Origin: Temnopleurus reevesii
Lineage: Eukaryota; Echinodermata; Echinoidea; Temnopleuroida; Temnopleuridae
NCBI GenBank assembly: GCA_036244855.1
Contig: BQKZ01000950.1
Location: forward strand, 25,710-89,709
Direction: 5' to 3'
DNA length: 64,000 nucleotides
Shown here: positions 1 to 14,200 of the stretch, one piece after another
Layout: each line of letters begins with the position of its first letter
How positions within the stretch are numbered: the first letter of the stretch is position 1
The notes under the pieces: model-generated
The model's database searches: none
What the model was told of the DNA's origin: nothing
Seen by the model: only the letters and a program-made list of their open reading frames with translations
Position numbers and translations under genes: made by a program

Positions 1-543
1 TGATAGTGTTGCTGCATACAATAAGATATGGCTACATTGAAAAATTACTCAATTTTATTATAAATCCTAGACTACAGCACTGAGAAAAATCACATCTCTA
101 AATATATGATTGAATTTTATACCAATTTCTTATTATATAGAGACTTGTGTCTTTACAAAATGACTGAGAATTTTCATTCCTGCCATTTAACAATATGTAT
201 TTTTTTCATTTAGCAGATTATTATCTAATGGAAGATGAAAATGTTGTATTTGTTGGCAATAAGGAATATAAGAGACCCTTTTGTATTATGTGTTTTATCC
301 TTCTATTTTATTTAGATAACTTAAACTATTAAAGAAAAAAAAATTCAAGAAATCATCTATTGGATTTTTATGAAGTAATGCTTCTTATAAGTAACAGTTT
401 TTCCTTTTCTATTTTGTCAAGGGTGATTTAGCTGTAGTACTGAAATTTATTAATGAATTATATACAAAGCAAAATTAAGTATTTGTACACTAATATGTTT
501 ACTTTGTACATTCTAAAGAGCTGAAATGTGTTGTTTTAAACAG

Positions 544-637
544 TTCCAAAGCCTATAAGTGAGTCTGATTCTGATGATAAATCAGAAGAAATGGGTAGCA
601 GTGAAATACCTCAACAGCAATGGATGCAAAAAGAGAG
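544..637 (+). CDS. Cav1: Cav1 exon: I-II linker
   Basis: Acidic, Ser-rich linker ([17 protein letters not shown]...QQQWMQKE) between cag at 541-543 and the donor gtaagt. It enters with two bases of a split codon and leaves with two, which the next exon completes to Arg. The position just before the repeat II start fits the loop downstream of the beta-subunit site; this sequence is not conserved in the family. Confidence 0.8.
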
Positions 638-3600
638 GTAAGTTTAACATTATTTACTTATCAAATAAACATTCAAGTCAATTTTCTTTAAGATTTACAT
701 TTCAATTCATTCTGTTTCATGAGTTAGTGATTTAAAAATTGCCTTAATTAATTTGTCAAATGTGTAAAGTTTGCTGAAGAATAAATTATGAGTACCAACT
801 ATTGGGTTTGATAATTGTCATTGTTGTATTTATGTCTTGATTATATATGTAATTATCATAAGCTTTAAGTGATCGTTATAACCTTTACAAACTTTGCAAA
901 TTATGTTAAGATAAATTATGACCCTTTACTCCTCTTGAAGCACAGGCCATTAAGGACAGACGGCCAGCATTTTATTTACTTGGCTTCTTTCATAATGGCT
1001 TCTTTCATAATGGTGACATTAAGACAACAGACAACAGAATTTTATTCATTCATACCACACTTTGTATGAATATCACTGTTTAAATGATTTAGAAATCAAT
1101 ATTGCATTAGGCAAACCCATTGAATTCCCTTTCTTTTAGCCTAACATGTCATCAATTTTCTCTGAGGAAATGTTTAGCCTAATTCATGTAAGATCAATAC
1201 CATTTCTCAATCTCTTAATTTATTTCCAGGCGTCAGCTCAGACGATGGAATAGAAGGTGTCGTAGGTTATGTCGGCAGGCAGTAAAATCGCAAGCATTCT
1301 ATTGGATCGTCATCATCATGGTGTTCTTCAATACAGTAATACTAGCATCAGAACATTACAACCAACCTGCCTGGCTCACAGACTTTCAAGGTGCGAATTT
1401 TCATTAATTCCCCCCCCCCCTTAAGGATTTTTCTCGTCAGGAAATGCAATTCTCAAATTTTTTTGTTATATGTTTGTTTGATTAATGGTAGAGTAAAAAT
1501 GAAGACAAAAATAAACAAACAACATTGAATGACAGTCATATCTAAAAAAAAATAATAATAATAATAGCATGCAGCAGAATGCAAACTAATGCTAAAAATA
1601 AAATGCCATAAATATTATTCAAATATCCCGAGCTCTGAGAAAGTATATTGGAATTATATTTGTGAGGATGGGCTAGCAATACTATTTTTCCGAGGGGCTT
1701 TGCCCCTCGGAAAAATAGTTTTCTTTGCTAGCCCATCCGAAGAATTATAATTCCAATATACTTTCGAAGTAACTGTTCGGGATATTTGATTTATATCTCT
1801 TAAAAAGAGATAAAAACTACAACTTACTCAGATACTCGGCTCAACCGTAGGCTACTCAGTCACATTCATTCGCTGTCACACTCAGCCGGTACCCACTCAG
1901 TCACTGCACAGTGCTGCACTGCCACAGTACACTACGTCTAGCTGATCATTAAACAACATTTTTCTCCTGGAATGCAGTACTTGTTTTCTATAAAGTAGGA
2001 CATTTTTGTGAGCAAACTAATGTTATCCATTCAAACATTTCACAGGATGAACGATTACCAATAGGTTGAACAAAAGCTGGCCGACAACAAAGTACTTCGT
2101 GTAAGTCGCCATCTTTGTTTACATTTTCGCGGACCGCTTCACATGTTCTGCGCGTGCGCAGTTGTGCATTTCTACCGCGGTTGAGTATATTGAAAAATAG
2201 ACCGAATTGATTTTGGTGGCTTGTTTACTAGTTAAAATATATGAAAGCATGTTTGCCCCCATCGACCAATCATATAGCTTGATAGCTCATGAATATTCAT
2301 AGATGAGATATAAAATCAAATATTAAGAACTGCTGTCTTAATAGCCTCAATGTATAACAACAAACTGATTTGGGAATGTGCAATAGTATAGCTTTGATAG
2401 TATAAAAATTTGGTTATCAAATTTGATGATTTTTCTTTCAGTATTTCAGAAAAATGAATTTTGTATTGTTTCAAAAGAATGGAAAATATTTGATGATACA
2501 AAAGAATATTGATTGTCCCTATCTTTCTTATCAAAATAATTATATCTGTTGAGAACATATGAAAACCACAGAAATGAGAATACTCTAGTTTTATAATGTC
2601 AGACTTTGGAAAGGGAGCAGGGGTAATTTCGAATTTCCATTGCAAAGATCTATTTTCTTGGCCTACTTAGCTGTGAGCACTAGACACATATATCACTCCT
2701 CCTTTCTGAATCGAAAGATGAGATTGAGGAACATGCAGTATTTCATTTCAGCCCCTAAAGGTATCTTAATTCATGGAAGAGAAATGTCTGTCAATCATTA
2801 GAAATTGACAAAGGTTTGGAAATACATGGAATATCTTTCATGCTCTACTTCTATAATGAAGCAGTCTTTAGTATCCTAGAGAAGAGATTAAAGGATTTTT
2901 CTTGTCTCTATTGGTGGTTTGATGATGAATATGTCACATTAAAAAGAATAGTAAAAAAATATACAATAGTATAATTCCAAGGCTAGCTACCTACTATTTT
3001 TTGTACTTGTTTCCACCTGCCCCTGTCGGAGCAACAAATTAGCTGATTTTCCCTATATTACTGGCCCAACATCTAATTTACAGGCCTGCAAACCATGCAG
3101 TGTTAAAAATCTTTCAAATATAGCCACCTTATGAAACTTTTAGACCACCATGATGAGTCTTCAATTCTAAGCAAACATCCACATTGTTTTGGAATACAAT
3201 AAATTACATACTTTTTTATCTAGAATTGGGAAATAGTATAATTCTTTGATTCAATTTTGGTGGTTTGTAATATACTGTGAATCATCCTAACCATTTTAAA
3301 GACATTTGTTTATTTAAAGGTAGTTATTGACAAATTTATCCTCCTTTTCCCATTTTCTTAACTTCCAGACTTTGGCAACTTGTGCTTTGTGGTTATCTTT
3401 ACGGTTGAGATGATCATCAAGATGTACAGTCTGGGTTTGCAGGGCTACTTCGTCTCTCTCTTCAACCGTTTTGATTGTTTTGTTGTGTGTAGCAGTATCA
3501 TAGAAGTGGTTTTCATCTATGCCCATATCATCCCTCCCATCGGTATCAGCGTCTTACGTTGTGTCAGACTTCTCAGGGTCTTTAAAGCAACCAGGTGAGC

Positions 3601-5266
3601 AATCAAGTGGACCAATTTGAATGAAAATGATCAATCAGGAAGTAAAACACCACATCAAGCATCGTATCTGATGCCAGATAAACAATTCAAAGATTACTTT
3701 ATCACTCAATCAATCAAGCAATAAATTATTCAACAAATTAATAAATCAATCTATCATTCAATTAAATCTATATGACTTAATATTGGGACGTATGTCATGC
3801 TTTTCTATATCAGCATTTTGTGCTGGCTCTTTCAGGGTCGTTAAAACATCTAGACCACCAATAAACAGATCAATTTATCAATTAATCAATAACATCATCT
3901 AAATTGAAATCATCATCATCATCATCTTCATCTTCATCATCGTATTCGTCGTCATTATTGTCGTTATCATTGCATAAAAGATATAGGTGTAGTCTTGTAG
4001 GTCATCAACTAAATCAATTGAACAATAATTGGTTTATACTATATCATTTAGTTTCTGCAGTTTGAATATTCATCTACAATTCAATTGTTATGTTGTTAGA
4101 AAGTATAAAATGATACCTGTTTGAGATCTCATTTTATGTAGATGGGTTAAAAACAGTTTATGTTGATGTGAAATTGATTTAATTAGCCATTATGTTTCCA
4201 TCGTGTTTACAGATATTGGACAGCGCTGCGGAACTTGGTAGCATCCCTCCTGAACAGTATGCGCTCCATCGCCAGCTTGCTCCTGCTTCTCTTTCTCTTC
4301 ATCCTCATCTTTGCTCTCCTTGGAATGCAAGTATTTGGAGGCCATTTTAACTTTGACAGTACCAAGCTGAAGCCTCGAAGCAACTTTGATTCCTTCTTTC
4401 AATCTCTCTTCACGGTGTTCCAAGTAAGATATACTGTTTTTTTTGTTAACTTCCAAGATGTGCATGATTATACAGTTAATTGAAGTAATGTTTAATGTTA
4501 TTGCAACAAACCCAGATGAAAGTCTCAATAGCATTTCATTAAGACCAATAGAAATAATAAATTTTGCACCAATGAAGACCAATGCAGAATAAGTATTAAA
4601 ATTAGTAGAACAAATATTTATCCTTATTCTAGTGAAACCGATAAGGAGTCTTTTGGTTCCTGTTGGTCCAATATGGTTCAATAACCTATGTGATATTAGA
4701 CATAGGAATACATTTATCTTTACAAACCCTTAAGAATGATTCTTGTTCTGTGACGTCTATTTCATGAATGGTTTAAAGACTGAAAGTATGTACATTGTAA
4801 ATTATTAAGATATTTAAGACCATGGGTTTTGTTTAGTTCATATACCTTTGTGTTATTATATGAATTATTAAACTCTTTTTACAGATCCCTGCTTTTTCAG
4901 AATACTGTTCACTAGAGAACACAATATTCATTAAGCAATCGTGAGCACAATCACCTCATATATGTAATATGAAGAAACACAATTAAGGATTACAGGAAGT
5001 TTAGCATGTAAAGATTTTTAAGGTCAGCAAGTGCTCTAAGGCAAAAACAAATCAGGATCATGGCAAACAGGTGCGGAATTGTGTAAATATGTGTGATTTC
5101 CTAGAATTATTTTTAATCATGAAAAAGCATGCAGGAAGTTACAAATTTTGGTAGGCTTACCCTAAGTGTGCCATGTTGCAGTAAGTCTTTTCTATTCAGC
5201 TGTGATGATTTTAAGGGTTCTGCTATCTTTCTATTATATATATGGTTATATGGGTCCTACCCCATT

Positions 5267-5297
<31 letters not shown>

Positions 5298-8200
5298 GCA
5301 AATAGTTATAACACCATTGTTTACATTGATATGTGTTATATTTAGTGGATATTTTCCTGTATATTCTTCTCTGATCTTCTATTACTATACCAGAGTATGC
5401 TTCCTTTATGTTCTTTTTAAGTATAAAAGAGACATAACTTATAATCTATTTTCTGTGGTACAGATCTTAACAGGTGAAGACTGGAACGAAGTGATGTACG
5501 ATGGCATTCAGGCTTACGGTGGAGTAAAGTCAATTGGATTCCTTGCTAGCACCTATTTTATCATCCTCTATATCTGTGGTAACTGTATCCTTTACATCAC
5601 CCACATGATTGTGGCTTGTTCAATCTAAAGATGCATGTGAGAATTGGACTGAAGGGAGGTAGAAGATATCTCATTCATCCTCATTTATATTCTTCAATTA
5701 TGTTTAGTTCAAGCTGTTTAATACATCGTGGGAGTGTCTGTGGTTCTTATTTTTCTTCAGTAATGTCATTACCAAGCCGGCTGAATTGAGAATTTTTAGA
5801 AAAAGCACTTTACTGGTATTGTTAGGGCTGTTTCCTTACAAAGTCTTCATTTTTCCACAAACATTTATTTAAAGCACATCTTAAATTCAAAAGTTATAGA
5901 AAATAAAAAAGAATATATACCAAATAGCGCGCAGCTGGATTACATCTATTTAAAGCGACCAGTTTTGGGAGGAGGGTGCTTCAGATATTTAACTAGTTTG
6001 CGAGCTGCAGTAAAATTATTACCATAATGCAGTTTTTCAATAGTAAATTAGAGCATGTTATTAGTTTATTTGAATAAAATCGACCAAGAAATGGCTTAAT
6101 TATCGCAAAATAAAAAATCATGCTGCGGTCGTTCTCCCTTACACAACATGCTTCACGTACAAAATGAACGCGATCTCACACACCGCAGATAATACCACCG
6201 ATCGCACGGCCCATTTCAGGCCGAAGCTCCCCCATGCAAAATCACTTAGCACACCATAGGAATAATGGCTGATTGATGTGTTCGACATAAAATACACAGA
6301 ATACGAGCAAAAATGTACTCCTAATATCCTACACAGATATATTTAGGCATGTAAAGCAACTTGTGAATACATCAGCTCGTTTAACATGCACTTTCTGCAT
6401 CCCGGTCATTACAAATCTATACCTTTGATGTTTACATTAGCCCAAATTAATTGATCTGAATATGAAATATGCATGAAAGTTATATTGTGTGCACGTCACA
6501 TTGCCGTTACTGTGTGGGTTTTCATACAAGTTTTCATACTAATCATATTTTGCTTTATCTCAGGAAACATTGTTGGTTTATTTTGTATTTCCGAATTATT
6601 TTTGGGGCCTTCGCGGTCCTTTGAGAAAGCATGCTAGTTTCCTTGACACCAGACTCTCTACACCTCAGACATCCTTCTCAATGTATTCTTGGCTATTGCC
6701 GTGGACAACCTGGCTGATGCTGAGTCCCTCACAGCGCTGGAGAAGGAGAAGGAGGAGGAGAAGAGGAACAAATCAATCAGGAGAGCCAATGAGTTTGACC
6801 TCTCTAAGCAGCTGCCCCCTGGAGTCGACCCCAAGGGAGTCATCCGAGGACCGAAGAGGTTACAAGAGAAGAGGAAAGCTGTGTTCAGCAAAGAAACCGA
6901 TGGTTCAATGAATCATAAAAACAAGTACGATACTTTAGCATTTTCCTCCCACTTTTAATTGAATTATTATTGATATATTCACAGATGATACCTTTTAGAT
7001 TATTTTGTTAGAAAGCTACAGGAAAATGTAAAGTTTATGATGATAATAATACATGACTCTTCTAAAGCACACTTTCTATCGTGATTCCATCATTGGATTC
7101 CATTTAAGAATTATTTTCAAGAAACATCTAATTCTCATCTAATTAGCTTTATTCTATTATATTTTGGTTCATTTTCTGATGAATTTATAATGCTTTGATA
7201 TTTAATGAAACAGATATTGTTTTTTATAATTTTAATATAATTGCGCCTAAATTGGATCATGTTTATTTATGTCTATAGTGATGATAATGAAAGTTAACAA
7301 AATGTTGTCTTATTTCTTCTCAGGTCACAAGATAGTGAAGAAAAAGAACATGTAAGTGAATTATATTGTTCTTTGAAGATGCATTTCATATGCAGTATTG
7401 CAGCCCAATACCAAATTTAAAATATTTTTTATGCCTCCGCCACCGTAAGGTGGTGCCGGAGGCATTATGTTTTCGGGTTGTCCGTCCGTCCGTCCGTGCG
7501 TCCGTGCGTCCGTCCGAACCTTGTTACCGCGATAAGTTCAGAACCGCTGGACGGATTTTGACCAAACTTGGATCAAGTATGTATACCCATGTGAGGATAA
7601 ACTGATTAGATTTTGGGTTCAGTGGGTCAAAGGCTGTCTCTTATACACATCTAGATGTGTATAAGAGACAGTTTCAAAGGAGTATGTAGATCTATTTCAA
7701 TATATCTTAGGTTTCAAATATTTATGGTTTGCATGCTCTTATATCCAAATCATTTACATGCAAATTATGAGGGAATTTGCATAATTTAATGTTTGGTGTA
7801 GATATATCACTAAATTATTAAAACTTCCAGTCTGGCTATTCAAAAGATATTTAGTTTATTTTCTGCAATCTTTTACTCCTTACAGACAAGCTGTTTTCCA
7901 AAAAGAAGAAAAACAAACAGAAAAAATTGGGTGAATACATTTATATCATAACTAACAATATGGATATTAACATTCTATTAATACTTTCGAGATGGTGATG
8001 AACATTAGTGATATATAATACTCAATCAGATTACATTTGTCATCACATAGAACTGTGTGACTAATACTGCTGTTTGCAGTTTTCCTATATAACCTAGATA
8101 AATTATAACCCAATATGATATGCATTTTGACAGAGAATAGCCAATAAATGATTGCATATTAACAAATGGATTCCATGCATTAACCCTATAACCCCCACTT

Positions 8201-11200
8201 AATATATCCTATTATACCCTTGCTGCATTAACCTTCCACCCTGATGACCTTTAACCTTTGACATGCAGTTCTCTGGAAGAGACTTGGTACCTTAAACACC
8301 AAAGGTATTGTAAATAAACTGTTGCATGCTTGTGAATAACTNNNNNNNNNNNNNNNNNNNNNNNNNNNNNNNNNNNNNNNNNNNNNNNNNNNNNNNNNNN
8401 NNNNNNNNNNNNNNNNNNNNNNNNNNNNNNNNGTGGCAGTGCCCAAAATTTGTAAAATGTTTTTGATTTCTGATGGCATGGAACAAGCCGTACATATCTT
8501 TCTGATTGCGTGATGGCGGAGGCATAAATTTCGACCGTGCGCGGTCGAGGATTCATCTAGTTTTTGTTTTGCTCTAAAAATAGAATCCATTAACTAATAG
8601 ATTGTAATTGTGTTAACAAGAGGAAGATTAAATATATTGAGAATGCTGTAATCAGTTAGGAAAACTTGATTTTTAATCTCATAATGAAAATTAGATGATA
8701 TTATCTAATCTGGATTTTCTATCTTTTGATGGTCTGAAACTTTGATTTGCACTGTGTTGTCTAAAAATCTTGTTTATAACTTAATTATAACTTAATTTAT
8801 ATACAAATTTGTGTTTATTGTATCCATCCTAAATTGTCATTCATTTTCTTGTTTTAAACAGGTTATTGATGAAGATGATGTGAAGAAATCTTTGAAAGAG
8901 CCAGGTATGATATTTAATTTTTTTGTATTCTAAGTTCTTTATAAAGCTCTATTAACTCTTTACTGATTTAGTTTTTTCATAAATCTTCTACGTCTTCATA
9001 CAATAGCTGTCAAGTAATTTCCTTTGTATTCAGTGCCTAAAGATGGTCGTCTTTTAATCCATTAGCAACCGAGAATTGTGTACAAAATGCCAATTACTCA
9101 CTGGAAGGTACAGCATAATTCTTGCCTGTACACCTTGCAGAGAAAATGCAATAAAGTTAATTTACAATATGTCCCAATATGTTTTTTTTACTATGATGAT
9201 TGTGTGACTATTGAACTGTTCATGCTCATTAGCACGCATCATGCATGATACATATCTAACATCCACTTTTTTTCACTGGAATAAAATATTGACTGTGGCT
9301 TCTATGTCTCTTGTAGTATGAAGCTGATATTATTACACTCACAGAAACATATAATTATAAAACATTTTGATTGTTTGATTCATTGACTATAATATTTATT
9401 TTGCAGATGACGATGACGAAGAAGAGGAAGAGGCAGAGTCTCTTACGACTGCATCAGCCCGACCAAGAAGGCTGTCAGAACTCAATATACCCACCAAAAC
9501 CCATCCCATGCCCAAAGCAAACTCCCTTTTTGTATTCTCCAACAACAATAGGTAAGAGCATTTTGATCTATACTATTCAGCAATGGCGAATCTAAATTAA
9601 AATATGAAAGTTTTTTCATATTTAGAATTTAATGCTATTCTGAGATAGATTACAATTTGAGGCATGCAATGCTTAATTGTCTTAACCATCTTTTATTTAT
9701 TCTTATTCATGTTTATAATGTTTGTATTCAGGTTATTTTACTCATATATGAAAAATAAAAATAGCAAACTATGGCAGGAAATTCCCATATAAGGGGAAAG
9801 ACTGACATAATTCATAGAATTACCAATGTAATGGCCACAATCAGTTATAAGTTGGAGTCTGAAATTATTAATTCAACTATCCAAGAATAATAGAAATATT
9901 CAAAAGTAAACTATAAATTACCTTTTTCACAGGTACTTTTAAAAATGTAGTTGAAAAATATGTGTCTTGTTATGCCTTGATTTTTTAGCTGGCTTTTGAA
10001 GTTTACAATACTAAAACATTTTTTTAAATCATTCAGCATATTGCAGATTGCATATGGCTAATCCACTTCATTTATTTTTATATCTTTTCAGATTTCGTTT
10101 TCTTTGCTATAAGATTGTGAACCACCCTTACTTTACGAATGTGGTGTTGGTTCTTATCCTCATAAGCAGTACCATGTTGGCAGCAGAGGACCCGCTTGAT
10201 GAAGATATTCAGAGAAATTATGTAAGTGCTCATTCATTTTTACAACAATTCCAGTAATACATACAATTTCAGTTACTGTTGGCAAAGCTTCATTTATATG
10301 CAATAAACCAAATAGTGTTATCCTTCATTCACTTAATTCATTTGTAAGACTTCATTTGATGATAAAACAGTATACACAATGTTATTCATGTTGCAATCAT
10401 CAAGCAAAGCACTTTGGCATGCTTCTAATTATATAATGATTATGAAACCTTATGAATCAGAAATGAAGTCTTATTTATGACCATCATGTTCTTGATTCTT
10501 AATCATCTTTCCTCTTTTCTTTTATTTGCAGATTTTGAGCCTTTTTGATTATGGATTTACATCAATATTTACTATTGAAATTCTTCTTAAGGTATGTATT
10601 CTGTGTTTAATCATTGATGATACACATCTCATATATTATATTACGTAACATACACATGATGGATTTTGTTGAACTATATTTTGGTTCCGAGATATTTTTA
10701 AACCTTTTTGCTATCAGGATGTTGAAAGTTTTGTGAAGGATTTATTATAGTTTTTATCGGTATATTTCTTCATTCTGTTTAGATTGATAGGAAAATGTTC
10801 GCTATAATACCCCAAATACCTGGGGTGATCATTTTATATTCTTCTTTGGCCTAATATTTTATATAGTTCTGTGGCCTAATATTGGGATGATGGAGTTAAT
10901 ATGCTACAACTCTTGTAGCATGCATGAAATATTAGGCCTATATGATAATTTTATGATGTTTATTCCATGAATTTAAATGGATTTTCCCATAAAGATGACA
11001 ATTGCAGTTAAAGTGGATAATTTAAGACTGTAACATATAACAAGTATCATTCCAGTTGACAAAATAGTTTAAAATTGACCTTCCAATTCCTCTTCACACT
11101 ATTTGTTATCTCCCATTTTTCCATCTTTTAGGTTGTTGCCTATGGACTAATATTCCATCAAGGTGCCTTCTGTCGTAACTCTTTCAATTTATTGGATCTT

Positions 11201-14200
11201 CTAGTCGTTACAGTAGCCTACGTATCAATAGGTCTAGAGTAAGTATGGATTTCTACTCTACTATCCATCTAGGTAGTACCACAAATGAGGTTTCCTGACC
11301 TCAGAGAATTACTTTTTTTGCATATATCCACCAGATTTCTGAGATTGTCAATAACCTAACAAAATCATTTATTGACTTGTTAAGTGAATCAGCCTTCACT
11401 GTGAGAAGACGAGCCAAAGGATTATTCTGTTAGGAAATGTCAAGCATGTGTTGCACCTGTTCAGTGAATAAACAGTGAAGCTAATTTATTTCATCATCAT
11501 GAAGCTATTGTGAAGGTTCAAACGAAGTTGTTTACTTTGTCCAAAAAGTTTGTCTCTTCTGCTCACAGTTCGTATTATTGTAAGTAGTTAAGGAAGAATT
11601 TATGTAGAGTAAATTAAAAAATTTATTTCATTTTAGAACTTTCAAACAGGCAATTAAAAAGATAAACATATGAACAATGTATCGCTTTTAAAAGATTAAA
11701 GTTATTTCCGATGTATGAAATGTGCATATCTCCCTCATATTTTTTATGAAGGCCAAATTTTTATGTTTGTCAGTTGAAACATTTTATAGCTTTTACATTG
11801 CAAAATGGAGCATACTATTATTATTAGCTACCTATTTCTACTTTGTAAAATTGTCTTCATATGTGATTTTATTGAAAGTAATTTTGTCTGTTTGATTTTG
11901 TTCTAGTGGTGAGATCTCTGCAGTAAAGACTCTGAGAGTCCTCAGGGTACTTAGGCCACTTAGAGCGATTAACAGAGCTAAAGGACTCAAGGTAAGAACT
12001 TGGACCAATGCAGCAAACACAATTTGACTCCATAGTCATTTACAGACAATCCTGTCTTAGCAGCCACCCGCCTATAGTAGCCAACTTGATTGATTCCCTT
12101 CAGATGAAAATGTGTGTAATAGAATCTGTCTCTAGAAGTCACGGGTCTACAGTGGCCACTTTTTCCGTCGACCTTGGGTGACCACTATAACCAGGTTTTA
12201 CTTTACTATGTATCAATCATCAAAATTCATATAAGCTGAGGCTTGATTCAAACAAATTTAGTTATGAAAAAGAATTTCGATTAACAAACCGGAGAGCATG
12301 CTTGCAGCTAAATTCGGTATATATTATTTTAGATTTGTGAGTATTCTCAAGTTCCAGTCTCGGGGAAGAAGTCTTCAGCTATCGTTCATCCTGTATAATG
12401 TATATGCAATATGATGTACAAAAGCATTCTAAAAACCAACTCATGGTCTTCTCATTTAGACTAGTCATTGCCTGATTGCGTGGAGATCTGCTGCAAGATC
12501 TTTATCAATACCTTATTGTGTAACAATTTAGAAGCAGAAAAAGTTTTCAGACAAAATTCCCCCAAAATTAATTAATGACTTATGGGTGGCCTTGGTAAAT
12601 CTATGGTAAATCTATGGTAAATGTGAGAGCAGGAGCATTCTATATATCTGCATTTAATGCATTTATGGTGGGTTCAAGTTCAATAAGACTACTTTGTCAC
12701 AATATTTCAAGCAATAATGGTAACCAATTTTCCCATTTTGTTTATTATCTACAGCACGTGGTTCAGTGTGTGTTTGTGGCGATCAAGACGATCGGTAACA
12801 TCATGCTCGTCACGCTTCTCCTTGTCTTCATGTTCGCTTGCATTGGAGTGCAACTTTTCAGGGGAAGGTTCTTCTCTTGTAATGACTCCTCCAAGTTGTA
12901 CGAGGAAGATTGCCAGTAAGACTTAACTCATCTCAGACCACTTTTTTTAACCCTTTGAGTGCTAGTTAGTGTTACTGAGTATTGTAAGATCTGGTTGCAT
13001 CAGCTAACTTAAAGGCTGTTCATCTTATTTAGTCATTTTATGGCTTCCAATTTAATGTATCATAGAAAGCCTACACTTTTATCATTCTGGGAAAAGCTAA
13101 CCTTATTTGCCGCAGTCTCAAAATCTGGGCTTCTATAGAACGGTTAATGTAGTCAAATATTATGCATGCTTGTTTGTCAAATGCACAATGACAAAATGAT
13201 TGCTCATCGGATAACAAAAAATAATATTTCAAATGAAGGAACGTGGATTACATGCAGTGGTTGTTACTAGGTTGGGAAAGTTACAAGGTTTGTCTAACCT
13301 AGCAACGTTTATGTATGCAAGTAGCATCCTGACCATTGTTCTCTCAATATGTTTGACAGCTAAATACATAGTTACACTCAGGTCAAAATTTATTGACCTA
13401 AATTTGACTTTCTTACAAAAGTGGTCTATTAATTTGCCCTATTATGTAATATTGCTTTCATAATCCTAAAGAATTCCTAATAATAACCATTACATTATAT
13501 AAAAAACAATATGATTAGACACATGTATGTTTTATTCTATATGTTTATTATCATGTGAATTCTTTGCTCCATTGAAAAATGTGTTCTATACTGATTTAGT
13601 AAATATATTCTATCCTCTTTCTTTCACCTTGTATTTCCTCATATTTTTCTTTCATTCTTTTATCATCTTTTGTTCCAATCCATTCTTCCATAATATGATC
13701 TTTTCCCTCCTTCTCATACTTCTCCCTTCTCTTGCTCTTCCTCTCACTCCCCCTCCTCCTCCGCCTCTTCTTTTTTTTTTCTTCTTCTTCTTCTTCTTCT
13801 TCTTCTCGTACTTCTTCCTTCTCTTGCTCTTCCTCTCACTCCCCCTCCTCCTCCACCTCTTCTTTTTCTTTTTCTTCTTCTTCTCCTTCTTCTCGTACTT
13901 ATTCTTGTTCTCCTTAACTTTACTCTTCTAATTTTTTCCTCCTTATTTATCTCCCTTGTCTCGTTTTCCCCTCTTCTTTTTATTGTTATACTCAGTTTTA
14001 ATGCAATGTTGTGTTACATTTTTATTTTCCTTTTTTCCAGTGGTCAATATTTTGTATACAAGAATGGGGACTTGGACCAAGTATCAGTTGAAACACGTGA
14101 ATGGACAAAGAATGAATTCCACTTCAATGACGTAGGAAATGCAATGCTGGCGCTCTTCACAGTAGCGACCTTCGAAGGGTGGCCAAAGTATGTATCATTT

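Noticed and set aside
4190..4681. 163-residue minus-strand open frame
   Set aside because: Antisense of the IIS5 exon plus intron; no family pattern and wrong strand.
7634..7671. Natural palindrome or transposon end
   Set aside because: Exact match to the Tn5 mosaic-end junction used in mate-pair libraries explains it better.
13527..13931. Open frames rich in Phe, Ser and Leu
   Set aside because: Translations of a polypyrimidine tract next to an exon acceptor.
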